Position numbers and translations under genes: made by a program. 64,000 nucleotides of DNA from Streptomyces violaceorubidus (GTDB lineage: Bacteria > Actinomycetota > Actinomycetes > Streptomycetales > Streptomycetaceae), in assembly GCF_000717995.1 (NCBI RefSeq), contig NZ_JODM01000018.1, positions 114,126 through 178,125 on the forward strand. Reading direction: 5' to 3'. A model generated the notes under the pieces. The model worked only from the letters and a program-made list of their open reading frames with translations. It was not told where the DNA came from and did no database searches. Of the stretch, positions 34,536 through 42,128 are shown one piece after another; the stretch's first letter is position 1, and every line of letters begins with the position of its first letter.

Positions 34536-36893
34536 ATGACCAGCAGCACCCCGGAACCCGCCAGACGCACCCTGCTCACCCTGGCCGCGACCGCCGCCCT
34601 CGCGGGCCTGCCCGCCTTCACCGCCTCCGCCGCCCCCGCCCGCCCCGCCGACGAACCGGCCGGGCGCACCGACGCCCGGCACCTGCTGTGGTGGCGGGCC
34701 CCCGGCGACGCGCACTCGCTGATCGAACAGGGCCTGCCCGTCGGCACCGGCCGCCTCGGCGCCCTCGCGAGCAACGACCCCGGCCGCGAACTGCTCCTGA
34801 TCACCGACGCCACGATGTGGACCGGCGGTCTCAACGACACCCTCGACGCCGACGGCCAGTTCCCCTACGGCCGCGACGACTTCGGCTCCCTCACCCTCCT
34901 CGCCCGCCTCACCGTGGACCTCCCCGACCACGACCTGGGCTCCGTCACCGGCTACCGCCGCACGCTCGACCTCGACCGGGGCGTCGTCGGCTGCACCTAC
35001 GTCCAAGGCGGGGCGACCTACCGGCGGGAGGTCTTCGCCAGCCGCCCCGACGACGTGATCGTCGTCCACTTCACGCAGAGCGGCGGCGGCCGGTACACCG
35101 GCACCGTCACCCTGGAGGGCACGCACGGCGAGGACCCGGCCCCCTCCTTCGGCGCCTCCTTCCCCGGCGGGCTGCGCTACGGGGCCGCCGTCACCGCGTA
35201 CGGCAGCGGCGGCCGGGTGCGGGTGCGCGGCGACCGGATCGACGTCGCGGGCTGCCGGGAGTTCACCGTCGTGGTCGGCGGCGGCACGAACTACGCGCCC
35301 GACGCGGCGGCCGGGTACCGCGACCCGTCCCTCGACCCCCTCGAGCTCGCCCGCACCAAGGTCCGCGACGCCGCCGCCCACCCGGCAGAAGTGCTGCGCC
35401 GCACCCATGTCGCCGACCACCAGGCCCTGTACCGCCGGTTCGACCTGGACCTCGGCACCTCCACCGCCCGCGCGCGCGGCCTGGACACATGGGAGCGCGT
35501 CAACCTCCGCCACACCGGTGGCGAGCCCGACCCAGAACTGGAGGCCGCGTACGTCCACTTCGGCCGCTACCTGATGATCGCCGGTTCGCGCGGCAGCCTC
35601 CCGATGGGCCTGCAAGGGCTCTGGCTGGACGGCAACGACCCGGACTGGATGGGCGACTACCACACGGACATCAACCTCCAGATGAACTACTGGATGGCCG
35701 ACCGCACCGGCCTGTCCCCGTGCTTCGACGCCCTCACCGACTACTGCCTCGCCCAGCTCCCCGCCTGGACCGACCTCACCCACCGCCTCTTCGGCGACCC
35801 GCGCAACCGCTACCGCAACTCCTCCGGGAAGACCGCCGGCTGGACGGTCGCCATCTCCACCAACCCGCACGGCGGCAACGGCTGGTGGTGGCACCCGGCG
35901 GGCAACGCGTGGCTGTGCAACACCCTCTTCGAGCACTACGAGTACACGCTCTCCCGCCCCCACCTGGAGCGCATCCATCCGCTGCTGCGGGGCGCCGTCG
36001 ACTTCTGGGAGGCGCGGCTGGTCACCGCCGACGCACCCGACGGCACGGGCGAGGTCCTGATCGCGGACAGCGACTGGTCGCCCGAACACGGTCCCCTGGA
36101 CGCCAAGGGCATCACCTACGCCCAGGAGCTGGTGTGGACGCTGTTCGGCAACTACGCGCGGGCGGCGGAGGAACTGGGGCGCGACCACGAACACGCCGCC
36201 CGGATCGCACGGTTGCGCGAGAAGCTGTACCTGCCTGGCGTCAGCCCGAAGACCGGCTGGCTCAAGGAGTGGATGAGCCCGGAGAACCTCGGCGAGACCA
36301 CCCACCGCCACCTGTCCCCGCTGGTCGGTCTCTTCCCCGGCGACCGCATCCGCCCCGACGGCTCCACCCCGAAGGAGATCGTCGAGGGCGCCACCGCCCT
36401 GCTCACCGCACGCGGCACGGAGAGCTTCGGCTGGGCCAACGCCTGGCGCGCGCTGTGCTGGGCCCGGCTGAAGAACGCCGAGAAGGCGTACCAGTTGGTC
36501 GTCAACAACCTGCGGCCCTCCACGGGCGGCGCCAACGGCACGGCCTTCAACCTCTTCGACATCTACCAGACCGGGCCGGGCCGGGGCATCTTCCAGATCG
36601 ACGCCAACCTCGGCACCCCCGCCGCCGTCAGCGAGATGGTCCTCTACTCCCGCCCCGGCCACCTCGAACTCCTCCCGGCCCTGCCCGCCGCCTGGTCGTC
36701 GGCCGGCTCGGTCAGCGGGCTCCCGGCGCGCGGCGGCTTCACCGTCGACCTGGCGTGGCGGGACGGCGAGCCGACCTCGGTGCGGATCCGCAGCACCGGC
36801 GGACGCCGCACCACGGTGGTCCACGGCGGCACCTCGCGCACGGTCGCCCTGAAGCCGGGAGAGTCCGTGACGCTGAACGGGTTCGCCCGATGA
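34536..36893 (+). CDS. Secreted GH95 glycosidase (alpha-L-fucosidase or alpha-L-galactosidase)
   Basis: A 785-residue exported enzyme; a Tat-type signal (ARRTLLTLAATAALAG) ends near ASAAPA. ATG 34536 follows an AGGAG site. The GH95 core opens with GLPVGTGRLGAL. The catalytic glutamate is Glu531 in QELVWTLF and the base Asp689 in QIDANLG. In the conserved NIN water-activating motif the first Asn is Asp here (Asp378-Ile-Asn380 before LQMNYW), which is unusual. The family inverts alpha-1,2-L-fucosyl or alpha-L-galactosyl linkages. It overlaps the SGNH gene by 4 bp (ATGA). Confidence 0.9.
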   Translation: MTSSTPEPARRTLLTLAATAALAGLPAFTASAAPARPADEPAGRTDARHLLWWRAPGDAHSLIEQGLPVGTGRLGALASNDPGRELLLITDATMWTGGLNDTLDADGQFPYGRDDFGSLTLLARLTVDLPDHDLGSVTGYRRTLDLDRGVVGCTYVQGGATYRREVFASRPDDVIVVHFTQSGGGRYTGTVTLEGTHGEDPAPSFGASFPGGLRYGAAVTAYGSGGRVRVRGDRIDVAGCREFTVVVGGGTNYAPDAAAGYRDPSLDPLELARTKVRDAAAHPAEVLRRTHVADHQALYRRFDLDLGTSTARARGLDTWERVNLRHTGGEPDPELEAAYVHFGRYLMIAGSRGSLPMGLQGLWLDGNDPDWMGDYHTDINLQMNYWMADRTGLSPCFDALTDYCLAQLPAWTDLTHRLFGDPRNRYRNSSGKTAGWTVAISTNPHGGNGWWWHPAGNAWLCNTLFEHYEYTLSRPHLERIHPLLRGAVDFWEARLVTADAPDGTGEVLIADSDWSPEHGPLDAKGITYAQELVWTLFGNYARAAEELGRDHEHAARIARLREKLYLPGVSPKTGWLKEWMSPENLGETTHRHLSPLVGLFPGDRIRPDGSTPKEIVEGATALLTARGTESFGWANAWRALCWARLKNAEKAYQLVVNNLRPSTGGANGTAFNLFDIYQTGPGRGIFQIDANLGTPAAVSEMVLYSRPGHLELLPALPAAWSSAGSVSGLPARGGFTVDLAWRDGEPTSVRIRSTGGRRTTVVHGGTSRTVALKPGESVTLNGFAR

Positions 36894-38089
36894 GGGCGGC
36901 ACGCCCGGCGGGGACCGCCGCCCTGGCCGCCGTACTCCTCGCGGTCGCCGCACCCGCTCCGGCCGCCGGTTCGGGCACGCACTCCGTGGTCACCTGGGGC
37001 GCCAGTGCCGACCGGCTCGGCGACGGGGTGCCCGACCGCGCCTACCGGCTCGTCCTGCGCACCAGCGCGGGCGGCGACGGCCTGCGGGTCCGGCTCTCCA
37101 ACGCCTTCGGCGACCGGCCGCTGACCCTGGACAGCGTGTGGGCCGGCACGCAGGACACCGGCGCCCGGCTCGTGCCCGGCAGCAACCGGCGGCTCACCTT
37201 CGGCGGTGCGCCCTCGGTGAGAGTCCCGGCCGGGGCGACGCTGTGGAGCGACCCGCTGCCCGGCCGGCTGCCCGGCGGCGCGAACCTCGTCGTCAGCCTG
37301 CACAGCCCCGACGCGGCCGGTCCGGCGAGCGGGCACGGCATGGCGATGCAGACCTCGTACACCGCCGAGGGCGACCACGGTGGTGAGGAGAGCGACGAGC
37401 ACTGGACGGGACGGACCGGCTCCTGGTTCTACCTGGACGCTGTCGCGGTGCGCACCCCCGCCCGCACCGGCGCCGTCGCCGCGCTCGGCGACTCCATCAC
37501 CGACGGCTGGCAGTCCACCTCGGATCTGAACCGCCGCTGGCCCGACTACCTCGCCCGCCGCCTGCAACGGGCCGGCTCCGAGGTCCGGGGCGTCGCCAAC
37601 GAGGGCATCTCCGGCAACAAGGTCCTCGCCGACGGTGCCGGGCCGAGCGCCCTGAACCGCCTCGACCGGGACGTGCTGTCCCTGCCGGGCCTGCGCACGG
37701 TGTTCCTCTTCGAGGGTGTGAACGACCTCAAGGCCCACACCGGGGTCACCGCCGACGACCTCGTCGACGGGTACCGGCAGATCGCCGCGCGGGCGCACGC
37801 GGCCGGCAAGTGCGTCGTCGGCGCCACGATCGCCCCGTTCAAGGGCTGGGGGGAGTGGGACGCCGACGCCGAGGCCGTGCGCCAGGAGGTCAACACGTTC
37901 GTGCGCACCAGCGACGCGTTCGACGCGTTCACCGATTTCGACCGAGTCCTGCGCAGCCCCTACGACCGGGAGCTCATGCTGCCCGCCCTCGACGGCGGCG
38001 ACCATCTGCACCCCAACGACAAGGGCATGCAGGCGATGGCCGACGCCGTGGACCTCACGGCACTCCAGTGCGGCGATCCGCCCGCCTGA
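36890..38089 (+). CDS. Secreted SGNH/GDSL esterase
   Basis: A 399-residue exported hydrolase translationally coupled to GH95 (ATGA overlap). Signal peptide about 1-26. An N-terminal jelly-roll-like domain (about 30-190) precedes the SGNH domain: block I GDSITDG with Ser202, block II Gly in NEGISGNK, block III GVND, and the Asp371/His374 pair in GDHLHPND. The family includes acetyl- and other ester hydrolases acting on decorated polysaccharides, so it may deacetylate the glycan attacked by the neighbouring glycosidases. It is the last gene of the operon; no clear hairpin follows in the 92-bp gap. Confidence 0.92.
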   Translation: MRAARPAGTAALAAVLLAVAAPAPAAGSGTHSVVTWGASADRLGDGVPDRAYRLVLRTSAGGDGLRVRLSNAFGDRPLTLDSVWAGTQDTGARLVPGSNRRLTFGGAPSVRVPAGATLWSDPLPGRLPGGANLVVSLHSPDAAGPASGHGMAMQTSYTAEGDHGGEESDEHWTGRTGSWFYLDAVAVRTPARTGAVAALGDSITDGWQSTSDLNRRWPDYLARRLQRAGSEVRGVANEGISGNKVLADGAGPSALNRLDRDVLSLPGLRTVFLFEGVNDLKAHTGVTADDLVDGYRQIAARAHAAGKCVVGATIAPFKGWGEWDADAEAVRQEVNTFVRTSDAFDAFTDFDRVLRSPYDRELMLPALDGGDHLHPNDKGMQAMADAVDLTALQCGDPPA

Positions 38090-38130
38090 CCGAGCGCGGG
38101 GCAGCGGCAGCCGGGGCGCCGGACCGTGAA

Positions 38131-38152
38131 TGAGAACACACCCATGTTCACA
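38131..38152. promoter_or_regulatory. Inverted repeat upstream of the LCP gene
   Basis: Arms TGAGAACA and TGTTCACA (7 of 8 pairs) around a 6-bp spacer, in an AT-richer stretch 30 bp before the LCP start. It could be an operator; no regulator can be named. Confidence 0.35.
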
Positions 38153-38181
38153 CATACCGCCTATATGTCATCCTGGTACAT

Positions 38182-39726
38182 GTGACCACCCATCGTGCCC
38201 GGAGGCGTCGGCCGCTGCGCCTGCTGGGACTGGTGCTGGCGCTGGTGGTCATCGCGGCCTCCGGCGCGGGCTGGTGGTTCTACCAGCGGCTGGACGGCAA
38301 CATCCGCAGTGTCTCCATCGGCGCCCGTGGCGGCACGGAGCGGCCCGACGCCTCCGGGCGCACGCCGGTCGACATCCTCGTCATCGGCTCCGACGGCCGG
38401 ACCAGCGCGGCCGACTGCGGGCTCGGCGGCGGCTGCGCGCACACGGGCGTGCAGAAGGGCGGCGGGAACGCGGACGTGGAACTGCTGGTGCACATAGCGG
38501 CCGACCGCTCCAACGCGACCGTGCTGAGCATCCCCCGCGACACCGTCACCGAGATCCCCGCCTGCCGCGACAGCGCGACCGGCGCCTCGGAGTCCGGCTA
38601 CCGGGGGCAGATCAACAGCGCCCTGCGGTACGGGCCGGCCTGCCAGGTGGCCGCCGTCCACCGGCTCACCGGCATACCCGTCACCCACTACGCGCAGCTC
38701 GACTTCTCCGGCGTGGTCAAGATGTCCGACGCGGTGGGCGGTGTCTCCGTCTGCGTCAGCGACGACGTCTACGACACCTACTCACACCTGAAGCTGTCCA
38801 AGGGCACCCACACCCTGAAAGGGGTGGCGGCCCTGGAGTTCCTCCGTTCCCGGCACGGTTTCGGCGACGGCAGCGACCTCGGCCGCACGGTGTCGCAGCA
38901 CCTCTTCCTGGGCGCCGTGCTCCGCAAGGTCAAGAGCGGGGACACGCTCACCGACCCGGCCGCCGTCTACCGCCTCGCCGACGCCGCGACCAAGGCGCTG
39001 ACCGTGGACGACGGTCTCGGCAGCGTCCGCGCCCTGGTCGCTCTCGCGGCCGACCTGAACAAGGTGCCCACCGGGCGCGTCACGTTCGTCACCATGCAGA
39101 CCGACCCCGACCCGGACGACACCGACCGCGTGGTCGTGGCGCCCGAGGCCCGGGCGCTGTTCGCCGACATCGCGGGCGACCGGTCGCTGAGCGCCGGTTC
39201 CGGCGCGGGCAGGTCCACCCCCTCGCCCGTCCCGTCCCCGCCCGTCCCGTCCGTGCCGGTGTCCCGGATCGCCGTGCGGGTGGAGAACGGCACCGGCATC
39301 ACCGGCCGGGCCGCCGCCGTCGCCGGCGCGCTGACCGTGCAGGGCTTCGGCTCCGGCACCGTCGCGGGCAACGCGCCGCGCTCCGCCCCCACCACCACCC
39401 TCGGCTACGGCCCCGGCCTGCGGGAGCAGGCCCTGCGGACGGCCGCCGCGCTCGGCCTGCCGGCCTCCCGTACGGCGCCGGGCGGTGGAGCGGGCCTGAC
39501 CCTGGTGATCGGCGCCGACTGGCCGAGCGGGACCACCTACCCCGGGGCCGCGCCGTCGCCGGTCCCGGCGGACGGCGCCACCGCCCGTGCCCACGCCGCC
39601 ACCGCCGACCGGGCGGGCAAGTGCGCCCAGGTCGGCCGGTACCGGACGGTCAGCCTCGACGGGGTCGCGATGACGCCGTCCCAGGCCTACGCGCTGGCGA
39701 AGGACGTGCCCGACTCGGACTCCTGA
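38182..39726 (+). CDS. LytR-CpsA-Psr (LCP) family cell-wall glycopolymer ligase
   Basis: A 514-residue membrane protein that should transfer lipid-linked glycopolymer to peptidoglycan on the outer face. A basic N-terminus precedes one membrane helix (about 12-34). The LCP domain (about 60-250) contains DILVIGSDGR and the Arg-bearing SIPRDT motif. A Pro/Ser linker leads to a LytR_C domain (about 360-450). GTG 38182 is the start; an overlapping ATG runs straight into a stop. No good ribosome site is visible. It converges on the SRPBCC gene with only 8 bp between stops. Confidence 0.92.
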   Translation: MTTHRARRRRPLRLLGLVLALVVIAASGAGWWFYQRLDGNIRSVSIGARGGTERPDASGRTPVDILVIGSDGRTSAADCGLGGGCAHTGVQKGGGNADVELLVHIAADRSNATVLSIPRDTVTEIPACRDSATGASESGYRGQINSALRYGPACQVAAVHRLTGIPVTHYAQLDFSGVVKMSDAVGGVSVCVSDDVYDTYSHLKLSKGTHTLKGVAALEFLRSRHGFGDGSDLGRTVSQHLFLGAVLRKVKSGDTLTDPAAVYRLADAATKALTVDDGLGSVRALVALAADLNKVPTGRVTFVTMQTDPDPDDTDRVVVAPEARALFADIAGDRSLSAGSGAGRSTPSPVPSPPVPSVPVSRIAVRVENGTGITGRAAAVAGALTVQGFGSGTVAGNAPRSAPTTTLGYGPGLREQALRTAAALGLPASRTAPGGGAGLTLVIGADWPSGTTYPGAAPSPVPADGATARAHAATADRAGKCAQVGRYRTVSLDGVAMTPSQAYALAKDVPDSDS

Positions 39727-39734
39727 GGAGGGGG

Positions 39735-40163
39735 TCACTTGGCCTTGAAGGGCACCGCGAAGGACTTCTTCAGGGACGAGGTGGCCACCAGCGGCAGCAG
39801 CGAGGCCAGGGCCTTGCGCTTGAACCCCTCCGGTTCCCGGGTCAGCTTGACGTCGACCCGGGTGCCGCCGCCCTCGGGGGTCATCTTGAAGACCCAGCCG
39901 CCGCCGGGGCCGAAGACCTTGGAGTCCAGGGTGGTGATGGTGACCGTGTCCCCGTCCGGCTTCCACTCGTAGCGGGCGCGCTCCCAGGCGGCCGCGGTGC
40001 CCTCGGTGACCTCGGCCCAGGTGTCACCGAGGCTGTGGACCTCGAAGTGCTCGGTGTCGATGGTGGGCCACGCCTCGGCGCGCGAGGGCCCGAAGTCGGT
40101 CAGCACGCCCAGGACGTCCTTCGGGCTGAGCGGGGAGACGAGGTGGAACTGGATGACCGCCAT
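39735..40163 (-). CDS. SRPBCC (START/Bet v1-like) family protein
   Basis: A 142-residue single-domain protein of the SRPBCC fold. It contains the usual amphipathic opening (MAVIQFHLVSPLSPKDVLGV) and the strand pattern EVTEGTAAAWERARYEW with VFKMTPEGGGTRVDVKL. Such proteins bind hydrophobic ligands or act as cyclases. It is divergent from the CGNR regulator gene, with two copies of the operator-like palindrome in the shared 126-bp region, so it is probably controlled by that regulator. No signal peptide. Confidence 0.85.
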   Translation of the reverse strand: MAVIQFHLVSPLSPKDVLGVLTDFGPSRAEAWPTIDTEHFEVHSLGDTWAEVTEGTAAAWERARYEWKPDGDTVTITTLDSKVFGPGGGWVFKMTPEGGGTRVDVKLTREPEGFKRKALASLLPLVATSSLKKSFAVPFKAK

Positions 40164-40185
40164 GGGATTGATTCCTCACCGAGAA

Positions 40186-40206
40186 GTAACTGTTCTGACC
40201 GGTGAC
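40186..40206. promoter_or_regulatory. Operator-like palindrome, site C
   Basis: Matches 13 of the 16 fixed positions of GTCACC N GT NNN AC N GGTGAC; the right half is perfect (GACCGGTGAC). Its centre (40196) is 42 bp, four helical turns, from the centre of site D, so proteins on both sites would face the same side of the DNA. Confidence 0.5.
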
Positions 40207-40227
40207 GTGAGACTCCCACGGGTAGGC

Positions 40228-40248
40228 GTCACCTGTCAAGGCGGTTAT
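40228..40248. promoter_or_regulatory. Operator-like palindrome, site D
   Basis: Matches 12 of 16 fixed positions; the left half GTCACCTGTCA is identical to site A at 21476. It overlaps a possible -10 (TATCCT, 40246-40251) of the CGNR regulator gene, consistent with self-repression. Confidence 0.5.
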
Positions 40249-40289
40249 CCTGTGTGTGGGGGCAGTCGGTCATCTGTCAGGAGAATCAG

Positions 40290-40826
40290 ATGAGACACGT
40301 GTTTCCCTGCGGGACGCGCGCCCTGGATTTCGTCGGCACCCTGCAGGCCCGCCGGGGGCCCGTTCCCCTGGAACGGCTCGGTTCGCCCGGGCTGCTGGAC
40401 GCCTGGTTCGTGCAGGCCGGGCTCCTCGACGAGGAGCCGGGATGCGGCGCGGCCGACCTCAGTGCCGCCCTGGCCCTGCGGGAGGCGGTGCACGCACTGG
40501 TCCGGGCCCGGCTCGAAGGCCGTGCGCTGCCCGCCGCGGCGGTCGTCGCGGTCAACCGGCGGGCCGCCACGGTGCCGGTGCAGGCCGTCCTGCGCTCCGG
40601 CGGCGTGGACCGGCACGGAACGGCCGCACAGGCCCTGGCCGACCTCGCCCGCGAGAGTGTCGAGATCGTCGCCGGCGAACACGCCGCGCTGCTGCGCGAG
40701 TGCGGGCACCCCGACTGCACGCAGATCTACCTCGACCGCTCCCGGGGCCGCCGACGGCAGTGGTGCTCCATGCTGAGCTGCGGGAACCGCGTCAAGGCCG
40801 CGGCGATGCGGGCGCGGCGCCGATGA
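40290..40826 (+). CDS. CGNR zinc-finger / ABATE-domain regulator
   Basis: A 178-residue protein. ATG 40290 has GGAG 6 nt upstream. The N-terminal ABATE (stress-linked helical) domain covers about 1-130, and the C-terminal CGNR zinc finger has Cys138, Cys143, Cys159 and Cys164, the last inside the diagnostic CGNR, followed by a basic tail. The family is believed to bind DNA. The 21-bp palindromes in its own promoter region, shared with the loci at 21.5 and 22.6 kb, make it the best candidate to bind them, but nothing proves this. It converges on dps. Confidence 0.9.
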   Translation: MRHVFPCGTRALDFVGTLQARRGPVPLERLGSPGLLDAWFVQAGLLDEEPGCGAADLSAALALREAVHALVRARLEGRALPAAAVVAVNRRAATVPVQAVLRSGGVDRHGTAAQALADLARESVEIVAGEHAALLRECGHPDCTQIYLDRSRGRRRQWCSMLSCGNRVKAAAMRARRR

Positions 40827-40847
40827 GGAGCGATCCTCCCGCGCCGC

Positions 40848-41321
40848 TCAGTCGCGGTTCTCCGCCTGGAACATCCAGCTCTGCTTCTCCAGCTCGGCCG
40901 TCAGGCCGATCAGCAGGTCCTGGGTCACGGCGTCCACCGGGCCCGTCTGCTCGATCCGCCGACGCGCCCGCGTGATGACCGCGGAGAACGTCCGGACCAT
41001 CGCCTCGACCGCGTCGCCGTCCTTCGTCCAGCCCGCGGGGAAGGCGGGGAGTCCGCTGGTTTCCGCGACGGTGGCGGCCCGCCCGTCCGGGCTGATCCCC
41101 AGGGCGGCGGCCCGTTCGGCCACCGTGTCGGAGTAGGCGCGGGCCATGGTGACGATGTCGTCGAGCTGGATGTGGATGGAGCTGAAGCGCGGACCGTACA
41201 GGTTCCAGTGCGCCTGCTTGGCCACCAGGGACAGGTCGAGCAGGTCGACGAGGGTCTCCTGAAGGGCGACCCCCGCGACCGCGCGGTCCTGCTCCGGCAG
41301 CGGATTGTCGATGACGTTCAT
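40848..41321 (-). CDS. dps: Dps-family ferritin-like DNA-protection protein
   Basis: A 157-residue protein forming a dodecameric shell that oxidises and stores iron and shields DNA. All intersubunit ferroxidase ligands are present with the right spacing: His38, His50, Asp54, Asp65 and Glu69 (in AKQAHWN, SSIHIQLDD and AYSDTVAER). ATG 41321; full length for the family. An inverted repeat lies about 76 bp upstream at 41397-41410. It converges with the CGNR regulator gene with 21 bp between them. Confidence 0.95.
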   Translation of the reverse strand: MNVIDNPLPEQDRAVAGVALQETLVDLLDLSLVAKQAHWNLYGPRFSSIHIQLDDIVTMARAYSDTVAERAAALGISPDGRAATVAETSGLPAFPAGWTKDGDAVEAMVRTFSAVITRARRRIEQTGPVDAVTQDLLIGLTAELEKQSWMFQAENRD

Positions 41322-41396
41322 GGGTGTGCGGTTCCTCTCGCTCTGGTCAGCGGTGTCCTCACACCTCATGATGATGGCCGAACGCGCATGGCAGAT

Positions 41397-41410
41397 CAGT
41401 CGTTTGACTG
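41397..41410. promoter_or_regulatory. Inverted repeat in the dps/hypothetical divergent region
   Basis: Perfect 5-bp arms CAGTC-GTTT-GACTG within an AT-richer patch between dps and the gene at 41499. A possible operator or -35 region (TTGACT, 41404-41409, plus strand). Confidence 0.35.
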
Positions 41411-41498
41411 TGACACGTGTGCTTCGATACGAGCCGGGGCATCGCACAGGGAGTGCGGAGCGCCTCGACCACATGGAAGCGACGGCCCGAGGACCCGC

Positions 41499-41924
41499 AT
41501 GCAGACGCACCACATCCCCCCACCGGAACCGGGTGACGTGCCCCGACTGGCAGCCGCCATCGTCGAGGCCGCGGCCGACATCAGCGGTGCGACGCTGGAC
41601 TACAGCCCCGACAGCCTCCTGGCCGTGGAAGAGATCATCGACGGTTTCCGGGCCGAGGGGGTCAACGGCGGGGAGATGGCGGAGTCCCTCGTCGCCTTCG
41701 GGTGCTACGTCGGCGAGGTCCTCGCCCGTCACTTCGGCGGCGTCTGGCGGCCCGCACCGGCCGACGGCGGGCCGGCGGCCCCGCCCGTCGTGGAACTGCC
41801 CGACGGGCGGGAGTACGACCCGATCGCCTGGGTCTTCCGGCGTCTGGAGCCCCTGGACCCCGGGGCCGAGGGTGCGGACGGCGGCGGGGAGCCGTGGCGC
41901 GGCATTTCTCCGGCCACCGACTGA
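41499..41924 (+). CDS. Conserved hypothetical protein
   Basis: A 141-residue acidic, mostly helical protein of unknown function, starting MQTHHIPPPEPGDVPRLAAA. ATG 41499 is preceded by GAGGA at good spacing; longer in-frame starts would overlap dps. The core AAADISGATLDYSPDSLLAVEEII and GFRAEGVNGGEMAESLVAFG (shown in parts) looks like a small soluble domain found in streptomycetes. No signal peptide, membrane helix or catalytic motif was seen. It is divergent from dps. Confidence 0.75.
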   Translation: MQTHHIPPPEPGDVPRLAAAIVEAAADISGATLDYSPDSLLAVEEIIDGFRAEGVNGGEMAESLVAFGCYVGEVLARHFGGVWRPAPADGGPAAPPVVELPDGREYDPIAWVFRRLEPLDPGAEGADGGGEPWRGISPATD

Positions 41925-42128
41925 ACCTTCTCGGGGGTCCGCACCGTTGCCCAGGTGGAGGACGCTCGCCGCCGCCCCTTTCGTCGGCGTCGGGCGACGG
42001 AGCGGTTCTGTCCCCGTGGTACGAGACGGACCGCCCCGGCCGCCGGCCCGGAGCCCCCCCGTCCCGGGTCGGCGGTCGCTCACGAGGAGCCGGTTGGCGC
42101 GGACGGACCGGCCGCACCGCCCGTTTGG

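Noticed and set aside
41172..41498. N-terminal extension of the hypothetical protein at 41499.
   Set aside because: It would overlap dps on the other strand; the ATG at 41499 has its own ribosome site.
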